Part shown: positions 22,071-32,281 of the stretch, piece by piece | Layout: each line of letters opens with the position of its first letter | Position numbering within the stretch: the stretch's first letter is position 1 | NCBI GenBank assembly: GCA_009733775.1 | Contig: WOGZ01000254.1 | Span: forward strand, 1-48,434 | Origin: Alectoria sarmentosa | Taxonomy: Eukaryota; Ascomycota; Lecanoromycetes; Lecanorales; Parmeliaceae | Direction: 5' to 3' | DNA length: 48,434 bases | Made by a program: the position numbers and the translations under genes | The notes under the pieces: model-generated | Told to the model about the DNA's origin: nothing | The model's database searches: none | What the model saw: only the letters and a program-made list of their open reading frames with translations

Positions 22071-22480
22071 CTCCCCTTCGCACGCATACTCCTAGAAAAA
22101 TCGAACGCCGGGTAGGTAAGGTGAATCGAGCGCCGGGTAATTACAGTGAGCCTAGCGCCGGGTAGTTAGTGTGAAACCACCCTTATACACCTCCCCTATG
22201 CGCCCGATAGAAACCCGAATTTCAAACACGAGATTCGAAACTCGCGATGTTCAAAACCGGGTAGGAACAGTGAAAATCCGAAAAAGGATGTGACCACCCC
22301 CTCATAAACCCCCTCCCCCCCCATAAACATCCGAATTTCAAAAACGAGATTCGAAACTCGCGATGTTCAAAGCCGGGTAGGAAGAGTGAAAATCGAAAAT
22401 CTGAAAACGATTATGTCCTTTTGAACATATTCGCCACGATGTCACATAGAAAAAATTCCACTTTTTGACGAAAAACCGTT
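22071..22480 (-). repeat. GC-rich repeat region beside the 3' LTR of element C
   Basis: Three 25-bp units (22096-22170) each contain the core CGCCGGGTA or a one-base variant. Two larger units, about 116 bp apart (22211-22300 and 22325-22410), share CGAGATTCGAAACTCGCGAT followed by TTCAAA and CCGGGTAGG. Between the larger units are C-runs of 5, 5 and 8 (22297-22322), which are G-runs in element sense and include purine-rich sequence. The region is non-coding and much less mutated than the rest of the element. The homologous part of B is mutated and truncated. Confidence 0.85.
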
Positions 22481-23180
22481 TTTTGACAAATTTATTTTCA
22501 GTTCATTTGATGCACATCAAAAATCGATCGACACATAATCGGTGAATATATATGAAAATTTATTTTCCGATTGAACGAAATATTTCGAATTGCATATGCA
22601 TATATATGCATATATGCGATCGGTTGTAAGATCCGTGGAGATCGTTTTAGGGTATTGATGTTTGATAATAATGATTGATAACGTGCATGCGAAAGATATA
22701 TAATAACGATGTTCATAATGTTGATGACGATAATAGCGCCTGAAAATATGAGTATAATAACTTTAAGGGCATAAGTATAATGATTTCAAAAGGTTTATAT
22801 AATGATTTTAATGAGAATATTCGAAGTATTCGACGAAAAAATGATGATAACGATCTTTTAAATAATGATGTTGATCTCAAATTTGAATCGAATATAAAAA
22901 TAAGTTTTTCGAAAAGAGGTTCGTAAAGATTATAAGTATAATTATAATAACGATAAATTAGTTTTTGATATGATGATGATATAACGAAGTTTTGATACGT
23001 CAAAATTAATATTGAGGTTTTGCGAATAATTTCGATCTCGATTAATTATTCGATCGATTATTCGAAATGTGAAAATTAATGAAATCGTTTTTTTGAAATT
23101 GAGGGCGTTGAATAATGATAACGAGGCGGTTTAAATAATCTTAAATAAATGATATGAGGTTGTTTTCACCTTAAAAGCAT
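22481..23180 (-). other. 3' non-coding tail of element C
   Basis: This aligns in reverse with 13500-13900 of B and 6700-7190 of A, including the alternating TGCATATGCATATATGCATA tract at about 22592. Two minus-strand open stretches (22498-22716 and 22713-23003) fall here. They lie downstream of RNase H and have no match to a copia domain, so I take them as chance openings. Confidence 0.6.
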
Positions 23181-23385
23181 CGCGAAAGATAATAAACTTA
23201 TTAAGACATAAAGTCTTGATAAGGTTATTAATCATTTATTTGTCAATGAAAACATATTAAACATTCATAATATTATTATTAACTTTTTCACGCACAAAAT
23301 AATAAACGATGTTAATGTGTTTAATATGAGTATAAAATTAAGCGTTTTTTACGAAAACGATTACGTCTTGATTATTTTCAAAGAT
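23180..23385 (-). pseudogene. Copia RNase H relic, element C
   Basis: The minus-strand reading KHINIVYYFVREKVNNNIMN, followed by YVFIDK and a stop, then MINNLIKTL, is the RNase H signature K-H-I ... Y-x-x-V-R-E ... T-D-K-Q-x-A-x-x-L-T-K. The V-R-E is intact here, unlike in B. It follows RT by about 0.6 kb, at the end of pol. Confidence 0.7.
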
Positions 23386-23955
23386 CATAATGGTTTTGAA
23401 ATTTAAATCGTTAAATCGCAAAAATTGATTAAAAAGGTTTTTCAATTAAATAATTTTTTTAATAATTTGCGTTTAATCGATATACTTTATTTTATAAATG
23501 AATAATGTTATAATGATTTGACGCTTATTTGATTAATTAATAACGTCATTATTCAAATTAAATAAATAATCGAAAATGAACTTTCGAATTGAATTTTCAA
23601 TTTAATCAAAATTAATATAATCGAATAGATTTTTTAAAGAGTTTTTATATACGAGTTTATAATGCATCGTGTTTTTAAGATATCGAAAAATTCGAATAAT
23701 CGCATTTTAATGCGCTGAAATAGAGTTGATTAAATATCGATTAATTAACGAAATAATATAAACGATATCGAAATGAGTTTTTAATATAACGTATATAAGA
23801 GAGCTCATAACGAATTGATATTTTTTATAAAGTTTTTTAAAAGTCACATAATCCTTTTCGACGGGCGTTAATTTACGATTAATTTCGAATAATATATTAA
23901 TAAAAATGAGATTTTAACATTTGAAATGATTGAGAAAATATATGATATACGTTTT

Positions 23956-24345
23956 TTATTTCAAGCGAATAATGTCGTTATGATGATTTTTTTTGACGGT
24001 CATATTTAAATAAAAAGCGTATAATTTTAAATTTGATATATAAAATTTGGCGTTTAAGGCATTTTTGATTCGTTTAATAACGACTTTATTGCGATTTATA
24101 ATTAAGATATCATCAATATAAAACGTTATAATGATTTTTTTTTTAAAATTTATAAACATATTATCGTTTGATTCGATGAGATTGAAATCGAGTTTCTTTA
24201 TATAAATCGAAAAATATTGATATCAAATTTTGAAAAATTGTTTCAAATTATAAAGAGCCTTATTTAATTTATAAACCTTGATATTATTTTTGTTAAAGTT
24301 TTCAAATTATTGAACATAAATGTTCTTTTAAACATCGTTATAAAA
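23956..24345 (-). pseudogene. Copia reverse transcriptase relic, element C
   Basis: The open stretch 23956-24159 reads MFINFKKKIIITFYIDDIL, then IKRIKNALNAKFYISNLKLY and AFYLNMTVKKNHHNDIIRL. The catalytic box is YIDD, with both Asp kept. It is close to element B's RT (12164-12363), differing mostly at positions one transition apart. The preceding RT blocks upstream on this strand, to about 24345, are interrupted by stops. The Met is internal to the polyprotein. Confidence 0.85.
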
Positions 24346-25137
24346 AAAAACGATTTTGACGTTTATTTGTTTTATATTTTAATTTATAATCGTCGCAAGC
24401 GCAAAAATCACTTTATAATTTATGAATTTTATTATCGACGCGAAAGTGTTATAATAATCACGATTCTTTTATTATTCGAATTTTCGAATAATTTAACGTA
24501 TTTTATAATGAATGATTTTCTCTTCAAAATCTCGTTTCACGATATAAATTCAACGATTTTTGAAAATATGAATTTTTGAAAACGTTTGAATAAGATATCA
24601 AATGTTATTATTTATAAAAGATTTATATTCATCTCGCATATCAATTTTTTAATTCATATAAATTAAATTGTTAAAAATCGTTTATTCGTAAATTATAAGT
24701 TTAAAAATGTTAAATTTATTAATATAATTCGTAAAAAGAATAAAAATAACGAAAGTTTTCGTTAAAGAATTAAATAATAAATTATGAAGATTCGGAATAA
24801 TGAGATTTTTATAATTATTAAATATTTTTTAAATAACTTTATATTCGAAATATTTTCATATAATTTTTATTTTAATAAATTTCGAAAATATCGATGAAGG
24901 GAAAGCGATAATAAGTTTGACGATTAATATAATAAGTTTAATAAATGTTATAAATATACGCATTATAATAACGATAGAATAAAATCTTTAAAAACGATTA
25001 ATGATTAATAATGAAATATTCGTTGACGATAATCGAATTAATGATTTAATCGAAGTTATAAATTCAACGTTTGATAATATAATAATACGTTATTTATTTA
25101 ATGTCTTTTTTATAACGAATATTAATACGAAAAGACG
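24346..25137 (-). other. Integrase-RT spacer of element C
   Basis: This is low-complexity, stop-filled sequence between the integrase and RT relics, the counterpart of 11217-11980 in B. A plus-strand open stretch at 24310-24579 overlaps it. It is antisense to pol and is a shadow. Confidence 0.5.
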
Positions 25138-25950
25138 TTAATATTTATTAAAAGGCTTATAAATTTCAATTTTCTTTTCGAGATTTATGAAATGTGAACG
25201 CTTTTCGACGAAATGTATATCGTTAATATGAATAATTTTCTTTTTGATTAAATTATAAAAGCGAAAAATGAATTCGTTTTTATAATTTAAAAGGATACAT
25301 TTTTCGTTTTTGTTTATAAGTTTTTTTTGAATACGTTTTAAAACGTAAATAATGAAATTTATAATTCGCAAATGAAAAAGAATAAATTTATAATAATAAA
25401 AAGTTTTGAAAAATGTGATGATGATTTTGATGTTAAGAGAACGCATCGTCAAATAATTAATTATGATCATTATTTCAAATTAAAAAAATTTATTAAAATT
25501 GAAATTTAATAAAATTAAATGCATTTTATTCATTAAAATTTGATTAAATCGCTCGACGATTTTATTCATTTTGAAATTATTTGCGATAATGAATTTTTAT
25601 TTGATGTTCGTTTAAATGAGGCATTTCAGAAAGGTTTTATTAATGTATTCGCTTTTATTATCGAGGCGAATGCGATAAATTCGATAATCGCGAAATTTTA
25701 AATAGGTTTTAAAACGTAAAAATATAATGAAGATTTCGTTTTTATGACGAATATAATAGATTTTAAAATAATAAATGAAATCATTTTTGAATGTTATAAA
25801 GTATTTATAATCGTTGAAATTAATGAGAATTAAAGATTTAATAAGATCGTTATAAATAAATTCGCTTGATAAAGTATCGAGCGTTATGAAATTATTATGA
25901 AAAATAATTTTTTGACGATTTATTATATAACATTCGCAAATATATTTTTC
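25138..25950 (-). pseudogene. Copia integrase relic, element C
   Basis: The open part 25138-25470 carries the C-terminal end: ITFFKTFYYYKFILFHLRI (family: T-P-Y-E-x-F-x-x-x-K-P-x-x-x-H-L-R-x-F-G), then IYVLKRIQKKLINKNEKCI, a LLNYKNEFIFRFYN segment (family: G-Y ... Y-R-x-x-x) and IIHINDIHFVEKRSHF. Upstream on the minus strand, to about 25950, the counterpart of B's catalytic core is present but broken. Homology to B's 10411-11216 supports the call. Confidence 0.75.
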
Positions 25951-26154
25951 GATAATGTTTTTGAAGAAATTTACATTTATAACGATATTAAAAAATTTAT
26001 TAAGATTTTATTGATTTAAATGATTTATGCGAGCATATTATCATTGATAAATCGAATTCGAAAAAACATTATAAACGATTAAAGCATTATTGTTTTTTTA
26101 AAAATTTAAAAAAAATAAGTCGCGGTTTCGCGTATCGATTAATATGATATTATT

Positions 26155-26463
26155 TTAAATTAAGACATAATTTTTTTTATGAAAGATAATTTCAATGTTT
26201 GCATTTAAGAGCTTTTCAATCGATAAAAGATTAACGTTTATATCGAATATGTGTAAGATATTGAAAATCGTTAAAATAACGCGTTTGTTATTGATATTAT
26301 AATTAAGATTAATGATATCGCAAATAAAAGATTGAATTTTGATATTTTCAATGTTTTTAATAAATCGAAATTGAATTTTAATATAAATGATGAATATTAA
26401 ATGATCGATAAAGAAATGATGAATATAATTAAAGTTTATTATAATTCGAATATCGAGTTTCAT
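26155..26463 (-). pseudogene. Copia aspartic protease relic, element C
   Basis: An open stretch of about 102 codons. RIIINFNYIHHFFIDHLIF aligns with the copia protease active site, the D-S-G triad read as N-F-N. SFICDIINLNYNINNKRVIL follows, then FNILHIFDINVNLLSIEKLL, the conserved L-H-V-P-x-L-x-x-N-L-L-S-V block before integrase. The whole open length is one frame without stops, but the active-site Asp is lost, so the enzyme is dead. B has the same segment at 9894-10199. Confidence 0.8.
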
Positions 26464-27059
26464 AAATTTGACGAACGACAGATTTTTGTTTAAATTAGGG
26501 TTCGTTATTAAATTAATAAGGTTTTTGTTTTCGTTTTCGTTTTGATTCGCTTAATTGATTATATTCAAAATGTTAAAATCATTCGAAATGAAATTCGAAT
26601 GGTTTTGATCGTTTAAATCATTTAAGAATGTTATATGAGTATAAAGATAATCGTTCTTTTTTGAAATATACGTTATATTAACGTTGAGATAGTTATTTTT
26701 CTTTGAAGTGAAGGCGTTAAATAACGCTTTTTCGATACGTTTGCGTTTGATATTTGAAACATTAATGCTCGCATAAATAATATCGATTTACATCTTTTTC
26801 TTTTTTTTTTTATTTATTTATAAACTTTTTCGACTTTAAATGCGGGAATTTGATTCAACATTTAATGAAAAGATGTTTGAATTTACGATTAACGATTTTA
26901 TAAAAAGTATAAGTTTTGTGATTGATGAAGTCAGAATCATCGAAATCGTCTTTAATGAATTATTTATTTTTGTTATTGCGATGAACGAGTATAATAATAT
27001 CACTTTTTTTGATTATAAACATACGACGTTTTTCGTTTATTACGTCGTGAATAATTAAA

Positions 27060-27480
27060 TTGAATTTGATTATATTCGAATTATAAAGTATATAAATTTA
27101 AATGTAAATTATTATAAAGATATCGTAAATTTCGTCGAATTTTATGAGAAAGAATTAAATAAAATAAGATTTCGATAATGATAATAAATCGTTTAAATTA
27201 GCGATTTCGATATTGAATTTGCGAAAATCCTTTTCGTATTAACGAACGTTTTTTTTGAAATTAATGTTGATGTTATGCAATTGACGCATAAGCTCGATAT
27301 AAAATTTAGAATTTATAAATTTATAATAAATATCGATGGCGTTTAATATAATTTGAGAATTTTCGTTATATTTTTTAATGAGTTGATGATGAATGTAATT
27401 AAAACGTTGGCGAATAATCATATAGATTTTAAATTTGATGATGTTAATGAAGAGTTGAAAATTGTTTAATATTAATTAAT
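27060..27480 (-). pseudogene. Copia Gag relic (UBN2-like), element C
   Basis: The open part (27239-27421) begins MIIRQRFNYIHHQLIKKYNE and ends IELMRQLHNININFKKNVR at a stop. Homology with element B continues beyond it to about 27060. It matches the gag-polypeptide region of copia elements in position and helical pattern, which would form the particle. A zinc knuckle is expected at about 26960-27030, but I cannot place its Cys/His residues with confidence. Confidence 0.7.
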
Positions 27481-28927
27481 CGTTGATATTTTCGTTTTAT
27501 TTAATGTATTTAATAATGAATTTCAAAATGATAATAAAGATTAAAGGGAAGTTGTTTTCATTATTCGTAAAGATATTTTTAACGATATTTTAAACGTTAA
27601 ATTTAATCATCGATATCGAAAAAAATAAATGAAGAAATGTAAGAAATTGATAATAATGATGAGGGTAACGAAAATGAGGCTTTTATTATGATTAAAAATA
27701 AATCGAAAATATCGATTTGGAAATTGTCGCTTTGAAAAGATGTCGAAATAAATAAATTTGATGATAATTTAAAGAACGATTCGAACGTTTTAAAAAGAAT
27801 TAATAAATGAGATCGTTTATCTTTAGCGCGTAAATTAAAGATTTTGATATTATTTAAGACGTCAAATGACTTTTCGTTGATTTTAAAATCGTTATCGCAT
27901 GATGATAATGTGAAAAAGATGAAATAAATGCTTTATTAATTCTCATTAAAATCGTTTAAGTTTTTATCAATATTAAATAATTGTTATTATTATGTTTCAA
28001 AATCTTATAATAATAATGAAAAGTGTTTATATAAGAATTGATGATAAATTTGAATGATAATATTATAATGAAATGATGTTAATGATATAAAGGATTTGAT
28101 TTTGAATTTGATAATAAAAATTGAATTCGATTAAGATTGTATTGAATGCAATTATAAACGTGTAAATCTTTTTAAAGAATTCGTATTCTTTTTATGTTGT
28201 TCAATTAAGAATTCGAATTTAAGATATTCGCTTCGACGATTGTTATCGTGAAATTAAAGTTAATTAAATTTTATGATTATGATGATAAAATGTTATCGAT
28301 AATGAATAAAAAATTCGATGATAGAGCTTTAATCTCTTTTTTTAAAGGATTTTTGAAATTAAAACGTTAACTTTAACACATAAAGTTTGTTGTTTTTGAT
28401 TTCAAATAGGTTTTTAAACGTTTAAATGATAATGAATTTAATTTAAGATTGTTTTAAACGATGATCAGATTGATAATAATGTTGATATTCAATTATTTAA
28501 TTTGTTTATTAATTCGATATATCGTTAAGAATGTAAATCATTAATTTAATGAAATGTCATGAAAATAAGGGCGCATTTTTTTTATTTAATGTGTTTTATG
28601 TAAGAAAGTTGATAATGTTATAAAAGTCTTATTATGATTTGATCGTACGATCGTAAATCATATGCGATTTCGATTAGAAGCGGATAATTTCGATTCGTTG
28701 AGGGTTGAAAGGTTTTCAATTTTCGAATTTTGGATCATAATCGCTTAGGTCAAGAATTATTTTGTAAATGAAAATTGTTTATTTCAAGGAAATTGATTGA
28801 ATGAAGATTTTTATAATTGATTATTTCATTGCGATAAGCATGAAATGTTTGAAAACAATTATAATCATAATAATAAATAGATAAATCATGTTTATAACGA
28901 TCGTCGGGCAAGCTCGAGTTTATAATC
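27481..28927 (-). other. 5' leader and decayed gag start of element C
   Basis: This corresponds to 7442-8990 of B. In sense, directly after the LTR, the sequence GATTATAAACTCGAGCTTGC should contain the primer-binding site. It lacks the usual leading TGG, so the priming tRNA is unknown. The minus-strand open stretch 28750-28950 begins inside the LTR and is not a gene. Confidence 0.55.
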
Positions 28928-29040
28928 TGTGGAAATATAATGTAAAACATTTAGTTTTATTACTTTAAGAGTGTTACGAAGAAAAGTGCGACCTATGTTA
29001 CGGGCGCATGCGCCCGTGTCACGTGACCTAAATTTCGACA
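28928..29040 (-). repeat. 5' LTR of copia element C (113 bp)
   Basis: The length and ends are identical to the LTR at 21958-22070, with about 10 differences, all transitions. The 18-bp palindrome ACGGGCGCATGCGCCCGT and CACGTGAC are intact. The five bases after it (AAAAA) equal the five before the other LTR. The border is therefore well defined. Confidence 0.92.
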
Positions 29041-29045
29041 AAAAA

Positions 29046-31117
29046 TTGTTATTATAAGATTTTTCGTATTCTTGAAATTTTTTTTGAGAATTCTCGAATT
29101 GATTTTCGAAAGCATAATATTAATATAATTTAATAAATTTCTCGTATTCGTCGTCGAAAGTATTCTTTTTCATTATGTTTTCAAAAATTTAATAAACTTT
29201 TTATTGTTGATTTTAAAATTAAAAACGAAATCTCGAATTATATTAATTAAAACGAACGAGATATAAAGATTTATTTAAATTATTAAAAATCGATTGAAAA
29301 AAAAAACGAGATTGTTGCTATTTTTAAAGTCGAAAATCAAATTAAAAACTTAATTTGTTTATAAATTCGATAATTTAAAATCTCGAAGATTGAAATTAAG
29401 AAGAAAAAATAAACGATCTCATATTTTCATTTAAACGTTAATTTGATTATAATAATTTATTTTGATATTAAAAAGATTATTGAAATTAATAAATTTAAAA
29501 TTTTTGATAAATAAAATATCGAGATTATAAAATGAAAATCGTTTTATATTAATATGAAAATCGATTCTCTTTTTAATTATCAAGTCGTAAATTTAATTAA
29601 TCATAATTCGATTAATCGAAACTTTCAACATAATTAAGAGAATTATTATATTAATTATATTATCCTGCGAATTTGTTTTCATAAAAACGAGATTATTATC
29701 GATTCGCTTAAAAAAAGTTTTGATTGCATTTTCGAAATTCATATTTTTTTCATATTTGCTCGCGTAAATTCATTATTTATGCTTATTATTATTAAAAATA
29801 ATGAAAAAAACATTCATTATAATAAAATTCTTAAGTTTTTTAATATCATATCGAAATTTAAAATCAAGATCATTATATATAATATCGAATTGATTTTTAA
29901 TAAAAATCATATTTGTATTTTTAATTAATTTTAAGATTTTCTAAATATATTTTCGAGGCTTTCGCTTAAAAATTGCGTTATATATAATATATCATTTATA
30001 AAAAACAATATCGATAATTATTATAATAAACTCTTTGAACTTATCAATTAATAACGTAACTCATTTTTCGACATTATTTTTTAATTTGATAATTCGCTTC
30101 TCGATAATAAAAAGTTTCGTTATTCATCATTTTAACGCGATATCTTAAAAATTCATTCATAAGTTTTTTTATATCATTTCGATATTCTTTATTAAAGCAA
30201 GATTTCGAATTCGTTTAACAAAAAAATGAACGTTTCGAAAATACGTTTCTTTTTTGATATGTTCGATAATCGTTTCATTTTTTATGAATTTATCATTATA
30301 CATAAAATCGAAAAAATTAAGATTATCAAGATTTCATTTCGAATGCTTAAAAGTTGTTTCGTTATTGATAAAACCTAATTCTTCGAAAAAATTTAAAAGA
30401 CCTTATTGATCGAATATGTTTCGTAATAATTTTTATAATGCGATTCATTATTGTTAAAAAAAATTAATGTTTTATTAAAATTAATTTTCTGATGTTATAA
30501 TTAAATCGATAAGATTTTTATAAATAATTTTTTCTGCGAAGATATCTTTGATAATATATTTGAAAATTTTCGTGAAATAAAAAATCTTGAATTCAAACGA
30601 ATTTGAGAAAATAATAATTAATGATATAAAAGATGTAGACTATAATGTATTTTTAATAAAAAATGAATTTTCAAAAAAACGATATAATTGAGATGTGATT
30701 ATTTGAAAAATACGAATTATAATTCGAAAAATAATATGATCGATAATTCAATTTTTCGATCACGTTTATTATAATTCGAAAAGAGAATCGATTAAAAAAG
30801 AATAAAAACGTGTTTATTGATTTTTAATAAATTTTGAGATTATTTGAGCAGATTTGAAAAAATCTTTGATGAAATATTGAACGATTTCTCGAATAATTTA
30901 ATTAATGAATCTTTCGAATTGATGATCGAAAACAATGAAATCTCGTAATTGTTAAATTTATATGATAACGTTATAAAAAATCAAATTGACGATCCTTAAG
31001 AAATGATAAAAAGAATTCTTAAATAAAAGATTGAATCTTTGATACAATAGAGATTACTAATACATCGAATATATGATTTGAAATAGATAATCAAATGGTG
31101 TTTATTATAAAATTCGA
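29046..31117 (-). pseudogene. Decayed gag region of the Ty3/gypsy element
   Basis: This lies between the 5' LTR and the copia insertion. Near its 3' end in sense (about 29050-29190) the minus strand reads NIMKKNTFDDEYEKFIKLY, a stop, YYAFENQFENSQKKFQEYEK. This is a coherent charged, helical sequence that would run on into the finger region at 21952. No Gag domain or zinc knuckle could be placed in the rest. A stop-filled leader follows the LTR. Confidence 0.5.
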
Positions 31118-31290
31118 TGTTGTTATCATTGTTAAGGGAGTTATGCTCGAAGAATTCTGATTGTGAATATAAGATTGATTGTCGAGAAAGCTATGAAGAA
31201 TTCTGTTCTTATAAACATATTTGCCAAGACATTATCTCCGCCATCTCCGTTTCTTTCTTGCCAAAGATATTCGTAACGATATTCGCAACA
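31118..31290 (-). repeat. Ty3/gypsy LTR (173 bp), 5' LTR of the minus-strand element
   Basis: This is the partner of 16735-16906. In element sense it starts TGTTGCGAATATCG and ends GATAACAACA. It shares long words such as GCTCGAAGAATTCTGATTGT and GATTGATTGTCGAGAAAGCT with the other LTR. It carries more C-to-T/G-to-A changes than its partner. A plus-strand open stretch (31117-31320) coincides almost exactly with the LTR and is not a gene. Confidence 0.8.
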
Positions 31291-32056
31291 TATTCGCAAT
31301 ATTTTAACGCAATGTTTTAATAAATGTATTTATTAAATGAAAAATGTATAAATAATTTGTTTTTACGTATAAAATCAAATTTTATGTTAATAATAAATTT
31401 AAATTTCAAATTTAATTGTTTTTCAAAAAGGAAAATAAAGCGTAAATAATATATTATATGAATTAAATATCGTGATTTCAATTAAAAAATAAAATCGTAT
31501 TTTTATAAATTAAACGTTAAGATTCATTGAATTATTTTAAACGTTTAACATATATAACATAATGCTTTTTATTATCAATGTTGAAAAATTTAATAACATT
31601 TGTTATAATAAAAAATTTCAAATAAAAAGGGTTTAAAATAAAATTAATTTAAAAATCATATAAGTTTTTTATTATAATAATGCGTATAAACATTTTCATT
31701 TGATTACGCGAGAGTTGATATAAAAACATCTCATCTAAACGCGCAAGTTTTTCAATTTTAATCGAAATGAAATCGTTAATTTTGAATACGATTCGATGTT
31801 TCGATTTTTTATAATAATTAATAATCAAATTTAAAAGCGATGAGCATTAAATGTATTATATATAATATTATAATAAAATAAGCGAAGAAATGAAAAAGAA
31901 TGAGATTAATTTATTTATAAAATTTAATTTTTGATATTATTATAATTTTACATCGCGCGAAAAGATTATATTTAATTCATTATAATTTTTTTGATAAACA
32001 TATTAAAACATAATTGTGAATAAATCATTATAATTAAGATCGATAAACGATAACGA

Positions 32057-32281
32057 TCATTTTAATTGTTGAACGTATTTTTTATCGATATAATTTAAGA
32101 TAATCGATTGTTTATGTAATTCGTCGTTTATAATTATTAATTTCGATTCATTTTTCGAATCATTTTGATTTTTTTTAAAAAATAATAATAATTTTTTCAA
32201 TAACGTTAAATATCGAATGTGAATTGTACGAAATTTTATTATTAATCTTAATTTGAAATGTTTTAATAAATCGACGAGCAT
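32057..32281 (-). pseudogene. Unidentified minus-strand coding relic
   Basis: About 74 codons are open. The middle (LLLFFKKNQNDSKNESK) resembles a Pro/Ser- and Glu-rich disordered region in which Pro and Ser have become Leu and Phe, and Glu has become Lys. Reading continues with stops for some distance downstream on the same strand. It could be the N-terminal part of a Gag or of any disordered protein. I do not recognise a family. Confidence 0.3.

Larger units (their letters stand above)
21958..29040 (-). mobile_element. Complete Ty1/copia retrotransposon 'C' nested in the gypsy element
   Basis: The element is 7083 bp on the minus strand, flanked by two 113-bp LTRs and by AAAAA on both sides (21953-21957 and 29041-29045), consistent with a 5-bp target-site duplication. 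In sense order it has a leader, gag (27060-27480), protease (26155-26463), integrase (25138 to about 25950), RT (about 23956-24345) and RNase H (about 23180-23385). The 3' tail (22071 to about 23180) is GC-rich in its last 400 bases. The LTRs differ at about 10 sites, all transitions. It is the same family as B and interrupts the gypsy polyprotein just upstream of its C2HC finger, so it inserted later than the gypsy element. Confidence 0.92.
16735..31290 (-). mobile_element. Ty3/gypsy chromovirus, RIP-degraded, split by copia element C
   Basis: This minus-strand LTR retrotransposon has LTRs at 31118-31290 (5') and 16735-16906 (3'). Without the 7083-bp copia insertion and its 5-bp duplication it is about 7.47 kb, a normal length for a fungal gypsy element. 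In sense order the recognisable parts are a gag-like region (about 29046-31117), a C2HC finger (21831-21896), a spacer with tandem Ser-type repeats, RT (about 19790-20480), RNase H (19040-19475), integrase (about 17700-18560) and a chromodomain (17255-17398). The order PR-RT-RNase H-IN is the gypsy order. Stops, and Asp-to-Asn changes in the RT and integrase active sites, make it dead. Confidence 0.85.

Noticed and set aside
22498..23003. Minus-strand open stretches downstream of copia RNase H as extra genes
   Set aside because: They fall in the non-coding 3' tail. The homologous regions of A and B are not open in that frame, and no conserved residues stand out.
24310..24579. Plus-strand open stretch of 89 codons
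   Set aside because: It lies antisense to the integrase-RT spacer of element C and has no motif.
26840..27058. Plus-strand open stretch of 72 codons
   Set aside because: It is antisense to the gag/protease region of element C. Its counterpart appears antisense to element B at 9315-9500, so it is a mirror of the coding strand, not a gene.
28750..28950. Minus-strand open stretch of 66 codons
   Set aside because: Its start lies within the LTR and it covers the leader, where no protein is expected.
31117..31320. Plus-strand open stretch of 67 codons with several Cys
   Set aside because: It coincides with the gypsy LTR (31118-31290). The less mutated partner LTR at 16735 does not support a conserved protein.
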